Shown here piece after piece: positions 1-8,501 of a DNA stretch of 64,000 nucleotides; within the stretch, counting starts at the first letter, position 1, and every line of letters starts with the position of its first letter. The DNA lies in contig NZ_CP102251.1 in NCBI RefSeq assembly GCF_025145285.1, positions 1,302,001 to 1,366,000 of the forward strand, written 5' to 3'. The translations under genes were made by a program, and so were the position numbers. Below the pieces are notes generated by a model. That model saw only the letters and a program-made list of their open reading frames with translations. It was not told the DNA's origin and made no database searches. The stretch comes from Alistipes onderdonkii (GTDB lineage Bacteria; Bacteroidota; Bacteroidia; Bacteroidales; Rikenellaceae).

Positions 1-1067
1 GTAGCGGCACCTGCTGGTGCTACTCGACCCTTTCGTTCCTCGAAGGTGAAATCCTGCGTGCGGGAGGCGCCCCCGTGCACCTCTCCGAAATGTGGATCGT
101 CCGCCATACGTTCATGGAGAAAGCCGTGAAATACATCCGCATGCACGGCGAGATCAACTTCGCCGAAGGCGGGGCCTCGCGCGACGTGACGGAAGGCATC
201 CGCAACTACGGCATCGTCCCGTTCGAAGCCTACCCGGGCTTCAACTACGGCACCGAGAAAGCCGATTTCCACGAACTCTCGCGCGTGCTGAAAGCCTACC
301 TCGACGCAGTGATGGAGGCCAGCACCAAATCTTCGAACAAGCCGCTCTCGACGGCTTGGAAACGGGGTTTCAACGCCATTCTGAACGAATATTTCGGCCC
401 GATGCCCGAGACCTTCACCTATCAGGGCAAGGAATACACGCCCCGGACGTTCGCCGCCTCGCTGCCGATCGACATCGACGACTATATCGACATCAGTTCG
501 TTCACACACCACCCCTTCTATACGCAATTCATCATCGAGGTGCCCGATAACTGGATGTGGGGCACGGTCTACAACCTTCCGCTCGACGAAATGATGGCCG
601 TCGTGGACAACGCACTGGAGAACGGTTATCCCGTCGCGTGGGGCACTGACGTAAGCGAAAAGGGATTCAGCCGCACCAAGGCGATCGGCATCGTACCGGC
701 CGCCGACCTCGAAGGCATGGGCGGCACCGAAGCCGAGCGCTGGGGCAAACTGACGCAGAAGGAGAAGGACGACGCACTCTACAAGTTCGACAAGCCGGGC
801 AAGGAGCTCGACATCACCCAGGAGATGCGTCAGGTGGCTTTCGACAACTACGAAACCACCGACGACCACGGCATGGTCATCATGGGTACGGCCACCGACC
901 AGGCAGGCAACCACTACTACAAGGTGCAGAATTCATGGGACGTACGTCCGCCCTACGACGGATTCTGGTATTTCTCGCGCCCGTTCGTCGCTTACAAGAC
1001 AACCTCGGTCATGGTCAACAAGCACGCCCTGCCCAAGGAGATCGCCAAGAAACTGGGCATCAAATAA
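1..1067 (+). CDS. C1B-family aminopeptidase C / bleomycin hydrolase-like cysteine peptidase (5' truncated)
   Basis: The reading frame is open from the first bases of the window (frame starts at base 3), so the N-terminus lies outside. It begins SGTCWCYST, the papain-type active-site Cys block of the bleomycin hydrolase/PepC family. The other catalytic parts are near the end: DDHGMVIMG supplies the His and QNSWD the Asn. The family trims N-terminal residues from peptides. Bacteroidales members are often exported, but the signal peptide cannot be seen here. The last residues end in KLGIK. A strong hairpin terminator follows about 60 bases after the stop. The family call is secure; cellular location is not. 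Confidence 0.93.
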   Translation, partial: SGTCWCYSTLSFLEGEILRAGGAPVHLSEMWIVRHTFMEKAVKYIRMHGEINFAEGGASRDVTEGIRNYGIVPFEAYPGFNYGTEKADFHELSRVLKAYLDAVMEASTKSSNKPLSTAWKRGFNAILNEYFGPMPETFTYQGKEYTPRTFAASLPIDIDDYIDISSFTHHPFYTQFIIEVPDNWMWGTVYNLPLDEMMAVVDNALENGYPVAWGTDVSEKGFSRTKAIGIVPAADLEGMGGTEAERWGKLTQKEKDDALYKFDKPGKELDITQEMRQVAFDNYETTDDHGMVIMGTATDQAGNHYYKVQNSWDVRPPYDGFWYFSRPFVAYKTTSVMVNKHALPKEIAKKLGIK

Positions 1068-1129
1068 CCCGGGCGTAACGACCGCCCCTGAGAAGCCTCA
1101 GCCGCATGGCGGCAGGGAGCCCGAAATGA

Positions 1130-1162
1130 AAAGCGGCCCGACTTTGACAGTCGGGCCGCTTT
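1130..1162. terminator. Bidirectional hairpin terminator
   Basis: A perfect 14-bp stem (1130-1143 with 1149-1162) with a 5-base loop is flanked by A and T runs, so it can end transcription from both sides: the peptidase gene on the plus strand and the micro-ORF at 1208-1285 on the minus strand. Confidence 0.85.
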
Positions 1163-1207
1163 CGTATATCGAAGTTTTAACTCTTTTCCGAAAATAAAAG
1201 GGAGATA

Positions 1208-1285
1208 TTACATCTCGCGCAGCTTGATGCTCTCTCCCAACATAATCAGGGCGGTGCGTAACCACTCATTGATCCTTGCTTTCAT
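1208..1285 (-). CDS. Predicted 25-residue micro-protein, unknown function
   Basis: A 26-codon minus-strand ORF (ATG at 1285, TAA at 1208) starts MKARINEWLRTALI and ends GESIKLREM. It is an amphipathic-looking peptide with basic and acidic residues around a Leu/Ile/Met face. I do not recognise it. The case for a gene is its setting: a near-perfect Bacteroidetes promoter lies 50-80 bases upstream on the same strand (1336-1367), the leader is AT-rich, and a hairpin terminator lies just downstream (1130-1162). Nothing else in this 350-base gap would use that promoter. It could instead be a small non-coding RNA of about 200 bases with a chance ORF. Confidence 0.5.
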   Translation of the reverse strand: MKARINEWLRTALIMLGESIKLREM

Positions 1286-1335
1286 ACTAAATAATTTTAA
1301 ATAATTCTTAAAATATTTTATCATTTAAGACAAGG

Positions 1336-1367
1336 CAAAAGTACTACGGCAAAAGCAAACTTCCAAA
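1336..1367 (-). promoter_or_regulatory. Bacteroidetes-type promoter for the micro-ORF
   Basis: On the minus strand TTTG (1367-1364), 20 bases, then TACTTTTG (1343-1336) match the TTTG-N19-21-TAnnTTTG consensus of the Bacteroidetes primary sigma factor. The predicted start of transcription is near 1329, giving a leader of roughly 45 bases before the ATG at 1285. Confidence 0.75.
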
Positions 1368-1417
1368 TATTTTATTAAGATTTTTTAAGAAATATGTAAA
1401 TTTTTTGAATAAACCCT

Positions 1418-2059
1418 CTATTCCTCCACCTCTACCCCCAGCAGCCGCACCAGGTCAACCGCCTGCAATGCATTGATCTTCAAACCCTTTAATTCAAACG
1501 AACCGACCTCGCCGACCCGCATGCCGCGGATGTCGGAATCGGCGAACGAAAGCCCGCGCAGGCGCGTGCCGCGGAATTCGCCCTGCGTCAGGTCGCAGCG
1601 CGAAAAGGCGACCTTCTCCAGGCGGCACTCGTCGAACACGGCACCCCGCATGACTCCCTGCCCGTGCGCCACGAAACGCAAGCGCCCCAGTGCGAAATTG
1701 GCGAATTCCGCCTTGCAGCGCTCGAAGGCCACATGCTGCATCGTCGCTTCGGAGAGGTTCGTCCCCATGAGCTTGCAATCCAGGAACTCCACCCGCTGGA
1801 AACTGCACCCCGTCAGGTCGGCGTTCGACAGGTCGCAGTTCCGGAAGGTCACATCCGTGAAATGCGATCCGCGCAGCGTGCACGCCGGGAAAAGGCAGCC
1901 CGCGAAAAGGCACGACTGCACCCAGATATGTTCCCGGTCAAGGTGCGGGAAAACAATGCTGCGGAAAATGCCTCCGGCAATCTCTTCGCCTTCGGTCAAC
2001 GCCCTGCCATCGGTATGTTCCACGGGATCGGCGGCCGGGACTGGTCTGGTTATCTGCAT
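1418..2059 (-). CDS. Pentapeptide repeat protein
   Basis: This 213-residue protein is built of A(D/N)LXX-like five-residue repeats from about residue 50 to 195, for example CDLSNADLTGCSF and CKLMGTNLSEATM, which fold into a right-handed quadrilateral beta-helix. Some members (Qnr, MfpA) mimic DNA and protect gyrase, but most have no known role, so no function is assigned. I chose ATG at 2059 (MQITRPVPAA) because the longer frame to 2227 begins with an arginine-rich, non-conserved stretch overlapping the promoter of the divergent gene. The gene stands alone between divergent and convergent neighbours. Confidence 0.85.
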   Translation of the reverse strand: MQITRPVPAADPVEHTDGRALTEGEEIAGGIFRSIVFPHLDREHIWVQSCLFAGCLFPACTLRGSHFTDVTFRNCDLSNADLTGCSFQRVEFLDCKLMGTNLSEATMQHVAFERCKAEFANFALGRLRFVAHGQGVMRGAVFDECRLEKVAFSRCDLTQGEFRGTRLRGLSFADSDIRGMRVGEVGSFELKGLKINALQAVDLVRLLGVEVEE

Positions 2060-2182
2060 CTTTAAGTTCAGTAAACGGCCACCCGTATCCCCGCCTGCAA
2101 AGCCGCGTACGGAAGGGTCGCCGCAGCAAAGGTAAGAATTTATCCCGGAAGGCCGCGCCCTTCTCCGCCACGCTCGCGCCGT

Positions 2183-2214
2183 TTTGCGCATACGGAAAAT
2201 AATTCCTATCTTTG
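2183..2214 (+). promoter_or_regulatory. Bacteroidetes-type promoter for the Omp85-like gene
   Basis: TTTG (2183-2186), 20 bases, then TATCTTTG (2207-2214) are an exact match to the Bacteroidetes promoter consensus. The ATG at 2239 lies 24 bases after the box, so the leader is very short. Confidence 0.8.
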
Positions 2215-2238
2215 GGTCGCCTTTCACCCGAACGATTC

Positions 2239-3654
2239 ATGAAAAAGGGATACAGAACCATTTTGACGGCCTGTATGCTGTTGATAGCATATACCGCCGC
2301 GGGGCAGCAACCCGAGAAGGACATGGACGCCTTCCCCTCGACCGAGGAAGCCCTGTCCCAGATCGGAAGCGCCGCAGCCCGCTCCCCGAAACAGCCTGCC
2401 GACACCGCAGCCCTCACATCGCCTGCCCAACGCAAAGGCTTCATACGCCGCATCATCGACTATTACAGCCGTTCGAATATCGACCGTACGTTCGAAAAGA
2501 AAATCGACTGGAGCATCGCCCCCGGCCCGAACTATTCGTCGGATGTCGGCTTCGGCATCGGGTTCCTCGTGGCGGGGCTTTACCGGATAGACCGCACGGA
2601 CTCCGTGACCGCCCCGTCGAATATCTCGATCTACGGCAACGTCACGACCGAAAAATTCGTCCTGCTCCGCTTCTCGGGCGACAACATCTTCAACCACAAC
2701 AAACAACGCCTGAGCTACGCCGGGGCCTTCGTCTATTTTCCGGGTGCATTCTACGGCGTGGGCTACAACGCCGGCGCGGAGGGCTACGCACAGGAGCTCA
2801 CCACCACGATGGGCATCTTCCGCATCTCCTACTGCACGGCGCTCGCCGGACGCTTTTACATCGGCGTCAGCGGGGGCATCGACTACACCGGGGCGAAGTA
2901 CAAAGACACGGGCATGGTCGCCTATATGAATAATGTCAAAGCCGACGTAGACGCCGGGAAGCCGGTTCCGGGCGGCAGGATGGGCGAACTCTACACCCTC
3001 TGGCAGGAGGGGCGCTACGACCCGGCCAAGCAGGATCCCTTCTCGAATTACATTACCGAATCGGGCGACAATCCGAACGCCTTCAACACCAGCCTCGGCC
3101 TCTTCGCCCAATACGACACGCGCGACGTGACATTCAACGCTTCGAGGGGTATCTTCATCAAGGCCGAAGCCAAGTGGTACCCCGAATGGCTGGGCAATAC
3201 GCGCCGCAACTTCGGACGCTTCACCCTGACCTTCGACTTCTACCGGAAACTCTGGAAAGGCGCCATCTTCGCCTACGACCTCTACGCCGACTTCACGGCC
3301 GGCACCCCTTCGTGGCACATGTACGCCAAGATGGGCGGCATGGAACGCATGCGCGGCTACTACGAAGGGCGCTACCGCGACAAAAGGCTCGTCGAGACGC
3401 AGATCGAGCTGCGCCAGAAAATCTACCGCCGCCACGGCGTCGTAGCCTGGATCGGCGGCGGACAGGTCTGGGGCACCGACAAATTCCGCTGGGACAACAC
3501 CCTTTACAGCTTCGGCTGCGGCTACCGGTTCGAGTTCAAGAACCGGATGAACATCCGCCTCGACTACGGCTGGGGCGTCTACGGCAACCAAAACCTGCCG
3601 TGGGATCGCAAACGCTCCTCGGCCTTCCTCTTCACGGCCTCCGAAGCCTTCTAA
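2239..3654 (+). CDS. Outer membrane Omp85-family beta-barrel protein (BamA/TamA C-terminal type)
   Basis: This 471-residue protein starts with a signal peptide (MKKGYRTILTACMLLIAYTAAG), followed by a short disordered linker and a 16-strand-like barrel with alternating aromatic and polar residues. The segment GGMERMRGYYEGRYRD (about residue 370) is the RGY motif of loop 6 that marks Omp85 barrels. The periplasmic POTRA domains of BamA/TamA are absent, as in the short surface-antigen group common in Bacteroidetes. The ATG at 2239 fits the promoter; the frame is open to 2212 but those codons precede the predicted transcript start. Substrate is unknown; it may be a lipid or protein transporter. 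Confidence 0.85.
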   Translation: MKKGYRTILTACMLLIAYTAAGQQPEKDMDAFPSTEEALSQIGSAAARSPKQPADTAALTSPAQRKGFIRRIIDYYSRSNIDRTFEKKIDWSIAPGPNYSSDVGFGIGFLVAGLYRIDRTDSVTAPSNISIYGNVTTEKFVLLRFSGDNIFNHNKQRLSYAGAFVYFPGAFYGVGYNAGAEGYAQELTTTMGIFRISYCTALAGRFYIGVSGGIDYTGAKYKDTGMVAYMNNVKADVDAGKPVPGGRMGELYTLWQEGRYDPAKQDPFSNYITESGDNPNAFNTSLGLFAQYDTRDVTFNASRGIFIKAEAKWYPEWLGNTRRNFGRFTLTFDFYRKLWKGAIFAYDLYADFTAGTPSWHMYAKMGGMERMRGYYEGRYRDKRLVETQIELRQKIYRRHGVVAWIGGGQVWGTDKFRWDNTLYSFGCGYRFEFKNRMNIRLDYGWGVYGNQNLPWDRKRSSAFLFTASEAF

Positions 3655-3682
3655 GAGCCTGCGCCGCGCGAACAGGACACAT

Positions 3683-3717
3683 ATGGGAAAGCCCCTCCTC
3701 GGGAGGGGCTTTCCCAT
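3683..3717. terminator. Hairpin terminator between convergent genes
   Basis: A perfect 16-bp stem (3683-3698 with 3702-3717) and 3-base loop with A/T-rich sides lies between the Omp85-like gene and the convergent phosphopantetheinyl transferase gene, and can serve both. Confidence 0.85.
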
Positions 3718-3735
3718 GCGGTAATCCCGTCGGGA

Positions 3736-4302
3736 CTATACCGTATATACCGTGATAAACCCGTCGGCACGATGCAGCGTGAGCCGGATCGCCTCCCCGC
3801 CGCCGATGCGCCCGACAACGGTTCCGGCCGCAAAATCCACCGCCTCCACCCGCAGGTCGTGCAGCAAGTCCAGCCCCGGGCGCCGGGCATATTTGTAGAG
3901 CGCCTCCTTGGCGCACCAAACGGCGGCAGGCAGCAACGGATCGCCGGACAGCGCCAGCTCGGAGGGGGACATGTAACGCGGCGCGGCACGGCTGAAATCC
4001 CGCGTCTCGGGCTCGATGTCGACCGCGCAGGGGACATCGGACAGACAGACGGCCACACGCCCCCTGCAATGCGAAACCCCGACGTACACCCCGTCCCTGT
4101 CGACGACCGGGGCCCCGGCGGCATCATAGGCAATCCGCACATCTGCCCCCAGTTCCCGGCGGACGACGGCTCGCCACGTGAGGTATTCCCGGCGCCGGCC
4201 CTCCCGCACAAAACGCCGGGCCTCGGCCAATTCGTCGGATGTCACCCACCCGGCTACCCCGGCCTCGTCCATCGGCGGCTCTATGAAGAGTGCCTTTCCC
4301 AT
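3736..4302 (-). CDS. 4'-phosphopantetheinyl transferase, Sfp/AcpT type
   Basis: This 188-residue protein transfers the phosphopantetheine arm of CoA to a serine of carrier proteins. It has the two family blocks: VGVSHCRGRVAVCL followed by AVDIEPE (Mg binding, about residues 74-98), and WCAKEALYKYAR (WxxKEAxxK, about residue 130). The length fits a compact single-chain Sfp-like enzyme. It starts 3 bases after the stop of the GldE-like gene, so the two are almost certainly co-transcribed and probably coupled. No polyketide or peptide synthetase is near, so its target is likely the fatty-acid acyl carrier protein or an unlinked pathway. Confidence 0.9.
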   Translation of the reverse strand: MGKALFIEPPMDEAGVAGWVTSDELAEARRFVREGRRREYLTWRAVVRRELGADVRIAYDAAGAPVVDRDGVYVGVSHCRGRVAVCLSDVPCAVDIEPETRDFSRAAPRYMSPSELALSGDPLLPAAVWCAKEALYKYARRPGLDLLHDLRVEAVDFAAGTVVGRIGGGEAIRLTLHRADGFITVYTV

Positions 4303-4305
4303 CGT

Positions 4306-5586
4306 TCACTGCAAGTCCACACGGATTTTATCGACACGGTGCCCGTCCATCTCCTGCACCGTAAAACGGATGTCGTGCGACGTAAAGACATCGCCCTTGC
4401 GGGGGAAGTCGCGTTTGAGTTCGAGCATCAGCCCGGCGAGGGTCTCGGCATCGCCCTTCACGTCGGCAAAGGTCTCCTCGTCGATTCCCAGCACCCGTTC
4501 GAAATCGCCCAGGTGGCTCTTGCCGTCGAAGAGGTAACTCTTCTCGTCGAGACGCGTGAAGAAACTCTCGTCGGCATCGCTTTCGTCCGAAATCTCGCCC
4601 ACGATCTCCTCGATGATATCTTCCAGCGACACCAGCCCCAGCGTCGAACCGTACTCGTCGACGACGATCGCCATGTGCACCTTGTTCGACTGGAAGTCGC
4701 CCAGCAGGTCGTTGATCTTCTTATGCTCGGGCACGAAATAGGGCTTGCGCACCAACTGCTGCCAGCCGAATTCGTTGCCGTGGTTGATATAGGGGAGCAG
4801 ATCCTTGACATAGAGCGTCCCCCTGATATTGTCGATATCCTCTTCGTATACCGGGATACGCGAAAAACCCGACCGGATGATCGTCTGCTTGACGGTCTCG
4901 TAATCGTCCGTCACCGAGAGCGCCGTAATGTCCACGCGGGGTTTCATGATCTCCTGCACCTCGGTATTCACGAAGTTGACGATCCCCGACAGCATCACAT
5001 GCTCCTCGGGGCTCGAACTCTGGGTCATATCCACGGCGTCGGCCAGTTCGTCGAGCGAAATCTCGCTCTTGTGCGCCGCCTTTTCGCTGATGCGGCTGCT
5101 CGTGCGCACCAGGATGTAGGAGAGCGGATAGAAAATCCACCGCAACACCCTGAGCGGCCGTGCCGCGAACTGCGCGAAACGCACCGGCATGGTCTGCGCC
5201 AATACTTTGGGCAGTATCTCGCCGAACAGCAGCAGCAGGAAAGTCACCAGTACGGTCTTGAACAGGAACTCGAAACGCAGGAACGTAAAAACCGAGTCGA
5301 TGATACCCGACACGAGGATGACGATGCAGATATTCACCAGGTTGTTGACCACCAGAATCGTCGCCAGCAGCACGTCGACATTCGTCAGCAAGTGCAACAC
5401 CGCCTCCGCCGAAGCAGTCGTGCGCGTCTGCAGGCGGCGGATATCCTTATGCGACAGGGAGAAAAACGAAGTTTCAGCCCCCGATACGAGCGCTGAAACG
5501 CACAGCAGTCCCAACGTCACCGCGCACAGCACGGCGATATGGCCCGAAAACCCGTTGAATGCGATCCATGAAGCGGTACTCTCCAA
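4306..5586 (-). CDS. gldE: GldE-like HlyC/CorC family protein (DUF21, CBS pair, CorC_HlyC domain)
   Basis: The 426 residues hold an N-terminal DUF21 membrane domain with about four hydrophobic segments (to about residue 185, including GAETSFFSLSHKDIRRL), a CBS-domain pair (about 205-330) and a C-terminal CorC_HlyC domain (about 340-426). In Bacteroidetes this architecture is called GldE and is linked to gliding or to protein and ion transport in the inner membrane; many carriers do not glide, so the symbol marks family only. The first in-frame start is a TTG at 5586, 16 bases after the ftsZ stop; an upstream stop rules out a longer start. It sits between ftsZ and the PPTase gene. Confidence 0.85.
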   Translation of the reverse strand: MESTASWIAFNGFSGHIAVLCAVTLGLLCVSALVSGAETSFFSLSHKDIRRLQTRTTASAEAVLHLLTNVDVLLATILVVNNLVNICIVILVSGIIDSVFTFLRFEFLFKTVLVTFLLLLFGEILPKVLAQTMPVRFAQFAARPLRVLRWIFYPLSYILVRTSSRISEKAAHKSEISLDELADAVDMTQSSSPEEHVMLSGIVNFVNTEVQEIMKPRVDITALSVTDDYETVKQTIIRSGFSRIPVYEEDIDNIRGTLYVKDLLPYINHGNEFGWQQLVRKPYFVPEHKKINDLLGDFQSNKVHMAIVVDEYGSTLGLVSLEDIIEEIVGEISDESDADESFFTRLDEKSYLFDGKSHLGDFERVLGIDEETFADVKGDAETLAGLMLELKRDFPRKGDVFTSHDIRFTVQEMDGHRVDKIRVDLQ

Positions 5587-5602
5587 ACTTGCGCGGATTT
5601 AG

Positions 5603-6913
5603 TTAGTCAAAAAGCGATCCGCCCTGCGAATCGGCAGCCTGCTGGCTGTTTTCGGACTCCTCGCGCAGCACCTCCTTGCGTCCGCCGGGCATCTGCACGA
5701 TGAACTTCGAGTTGCGCGACTGGTAGGCCGGTTTGGCCAGCAGCAGTTCGATGTTGTTGTAGCGGGTCGACTTGGCGCCGAGCATCACCTGCTCGGGCGG
5801 CCGCTGCGGCGGCGCAACGGGCTTGATCGGCTCCAGCACGGGAGCCACAGGCTCCTTCACCGGTTCCGTGATACGCGCCGGGGGGATGATCTGCTTCATC
5901 ACGTCGACGGACGCATCGCCCGAGAACCCCGTGGCCACCACCACCAGTTCGATGGCGTTGCCCAGCTGGGGCTTCTCGCTCGTACCCCAGATGATATTGG
6001 CGTTGTGTATCACGCCGTTGTCGTCCTGCACGCTGGCATGCGCCTGGATATACTCCAGGATGCGCACCACCTCCTCGTACATCAGCGAGTCGGCGTTCGA
6101 CACCGAAATGTTCAGCAGGATATTCTTCGCACCCGAGATCAGGTTGTGATCCAGAAGCGGCGAACGCAGCGAAGCCTCGGCAGCAGTCTCGGCGCGGTTG
6201 TCGCCTTCGGCCGTAGCCACGGCCATGTGCGCGCGGCCGCTGTCGCGCATCACCTTCGACACATCGGCGAAGTCGACGTTCACCAGGTCGCTCTCGACCG
6301 TGATGATCTCGGCGATGCCCTTCGCCGCCGAACACAGAATGTCGTCGGCCTTGCCGAACGCCTGCTTGAGCGACAGGCGCCCGTATATTTCGAGGATATT
6401 CTCGTTGTTGATAATCAGCAGCGAATCGACATTCTGGCGCAGTTCCTCGATCCCGCGGAAAGCCTGTTCGTAGCGGATCTTACCCTCGACGGCCAGCGGC
6501 GAGGTGACGATCGCCACAGTCAGCAGCCCCATCTCCTTGGCCAGCTTGGCGATGACGGGCGAAGCGCCCGTACCCGTACCGCCGCCCATGCCGGCCGTGA
6601 TGAACAGCATCCGAGTCCCGGCCTCTTCGAGGTGCTGGCGGATTTCGGGCAGCGACTCGACTGCGGCACGGCGGCCGTTCTCCGGGTCGTTCCCCGCACC
6701 GAGGCCCTCGGCGCCGAGGCGTATCTTCAGCTCCACGGGGCTCTTATCCAACGCCTGCTGGTCGGTATTGCAAACCATGAACGTCACGCCCCGTATACCC
6801 AGGTTCCACATATGGTTCACGGCATTCCCGCCGGCACCGCCGACACCGACCACCATAATGATCGACCCGTCCGTTTTCGGGGCTTTGATTTCCGACATCA
6901 ATTCGTCTGTCAT
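5603..6913 (-). CDS. ftsZ: Cell division protein FtsZ
   Basis: FtsZ is the tubulin-like GTPase that forms the Z ring. The 436 residues show the GTP-binding start VGVGGAGGNAVNHMW, the tubulin signature GGGTGTG (about residues 110-116) and the T7 region. The C-terminal third is a proline-rich linker followed by QSRNSKFIVQMPGGRK and a short tail ending GGSLFD. The usual proteobacterial C-terminal peptide is not present, as is common in Bacteroidetes. A good ribosome site (AAAGGAG) stands before the ATG at 6913. It is the last division gene of the murG-murC-ftsQ-ftsA-ftsZ run, 101 bases after ftsA, with gldE following. Confidence 0.97.
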   Translation of the reverse strand: MTDELMSEIKAPKTDGSIIMVVGVGGAGGNAVNHMWNLGIRGVTFMVCNTDQQALDKSPVELKIRLGAEGLGAGNDPENGRRAAVESLPEIRQHLEEAGTRMLFITAGMGGGTGTGASPVIAKLAKEMGLLTVAIVTSPLAVEGKIRYEQAFRGIEELRQNVDSLLIINNENILEIYGRLSLKQAFGKADDILCSAAKGIAEIITVESDLVNVDFADVSKVMRDSGRAHMAVATAEGDNRAETAAEASLRSPLLDHNLISGAKNILLNISVSNADSLMYEEVVRILEYIQAHASVQDDNGVIHNANIIWGTSEKPQLGNAIELVVVATGFSGDASVDVMKQIIPPARITEPVKEPVAPVLEPIKPVAPPQRPPEQVMLGAKSTRYNNIELLLAKPAYQSRNSKFIVQMPGGRKEVLREESENSQQAADSQGGSLFD

Positions 6914-7014
6914 ATCTCTTTACTCCTTTCTTCTGATTAATTCCCACGCGGGGCTAACACCCGCAAATCCTCCTCACGCCCGGCCGCCTAAAGAACCGGT
7001 TGCAGCCCTCAGCA

Positions 7015-8487
7015 TCAGATCTCCTCGTCCTCGGCGGCCGTAAAGCTCTTGTTGATCTTGTCGAAGGTCTTCTGGAAGATCGACCCCCAGTCGCGCTTGC
7101 GCTTGGGTTCGATCACGGGGGCCTTCAGCTGCTCATCTTCCCGCTCCTGCCCCCTTGCCGCGGCATCCTCATCGGGCGCAGGCTGTGCCGCCGCGGAAGC
7201 CGGCCCCTGTGCGGGCTGCTGGAACCGCGGCGTATGGCGGAACTCGGGTGCGGCCTGGGGCTGCTGGGGCTGGAATCCCGGGCGGGGTTCCGCAGGCCGG
7301 GACGCCGGCGAGGCCGGACGCTCGATCACCGCGCAGGCACCCTGCTCGGCGCCCTTGAGCAAAATACCGACCGCCGTGGCATAGGCCGGGTCTGCGACCT
7401 TCTCCTTCGACTCCTCCGCAACGCCGGTCTCGGCCGATGCGATGCGCACGTCCATGCCCGTCACGCGGCGGAACAACTCGTCCACATCCTTCAGCTTGGC
7501 CGAACCTCCCGTCAGGACAATGCCGTAGGCCAGCTTGCCGGCATACCCCGAATCCCGGATCTCCTGCAATACGAACTCTGCAATATCCGTGGCACGGGCT
7601 TCGATCACCGTCGCCAGGTTGCGCAGCAGGATGTCCTTCGCTTCGCGGGCCGTGCGGCCGTTGACGCGGATCAGTTTGTCCTCCGGGGCCAGGTCGGCCA
7701 CCGCCGAACCGTATTTCTGTTTGAGGCTTTCCACATGTTTCTCGGGCACGCTCATCGTGCGGATGTCGCGGTTGATGGCCATGGCCCCCATCGGGATCGT
7801 GGCGATATAACGCACCACGTTGCGGTAATAAACCGCCACGTCCGTCACGCCGCCGCCGATGTCGACCACCGCTACGCCCTCCTCCTTCTCGTCGGGCAGC
7901 AGCACGGCCTCGGCCGTGGCGATGGCATTCGACGTCACGCCCAGCATCTTTATGCCGAGCCGCTTGAGCGCCATGTCGAGCCGCTGCATCGGCGTGCGCA
8001 GGCAAAGGATGAAATTGAACGTCGACGAGAGTTTCTTGCCGAACGACCCCACGGGGTTCTTGACCTCCTGGTTGTCGTCGACCACATAGTTCTGGGGCAC
8101 ACGCTCCATGATGGTCTCGTCGTCGGGCGCCTGCACGTTCCGCATGCGGTCGAACAGCGCGTCGACGTCCTTCTGGTTGACACCGTTCTGGGGATCGTAG
8201 ACGAAGACATGATCCGTATGGCGCGCACAGCGCACGAAATCGCCCGAAATACCGGCATAGGCCTCCGTGATCCGGATACCCAGCTGCTCTTCGGCTTCGG
8301 ACATGGCTTCGCGGATGGCACGGCTCACCAGTTCGATATTCTCGATCTTGCCCGCATTGACGCCCTCGACGGGCTTCGACACGATCGACGCCACATCCAT
8401 CCGGCCTTCGGCGACCTTCTCGCCGACAGCCACCACGACGTTCGACGAGCCCAGGTCGACGGCAACGGTATAATTCTTTCTTTCCAC
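7015..8487 (-). CDS. ftsA: Cell division protein FtsA
   Basis: This actin-like ATPase tethers FtsZ to the membrane. VAVDLGSSNVVVAVGE is phosphate loop 1, VVDIGGGVTDVAVY loop 2, and GIVLTGGSAKLKDVDEL the adenosine motif. After a long Pro/Gln-rich linker (about 100 residues) the end carries an amphipathic helix, WGSIFQKTFDKINKSF, that fits membrane docking. I chose GTG at 8487 (490 aa) because AAGGAAA lies just upstream and the family usually starts a few residues before the VDLGSS block. A TTG at 8514 (499 aa) that overlaps the ftsQ end is also open. The linker is longer than in E. coli FtsA. Confidence 0.95.
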   Translation of the reverse strand: MERKNYTVAVDLGSSNVVVAVGEKVAEGRMDVASIVSKPVEGVNAGKIENIELVSRAIREAMSEAEEQLGIRITEAYAGISGDFVRCARHTDHVFVYDPQNGVNQKDVDALFDRMRNVQAPDDETIMERVPQNYVVDDNQEVKNPVGSFGKKLSSTFNFILCLRTPMQRLDMALKRLGIKMLGVTSNAIATAEAVLLPDEKEEGVAVVDIGGGVTDVAVYYRNVVRYIATIPMGAMAINRDIRTMSVPEKHVESLKQKYGSAVADLAPEDKLIRVNGRTAREAKDILLRNLATVIEARATDIAEFVLQEIRDSGYAGKLAYGIVLTGGSAKLKDVDELFRRVTGMDVRIASAETGVAEESKEKVADPAYATAVGILLKGAEQGACAVIERPASPASRPAEPRPGFQPQQPQAAPEFRHTPRFQQPAQGPASAAAQPAPDEDAAARGQEREDEQLKAPVIEPKRKRDWGSIFQKTFDKINKSFTAAEDEEI

Positions 8488-8501
8488 GGTATATTTCCTT
8501 T

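Noticed and set aside
2224..3717. Long minus-strand frame of 497 codons
   Set aside because: It is the antisense shadow of the Omp85-like gene; high GC keeps opposite frames open. It has no family features.
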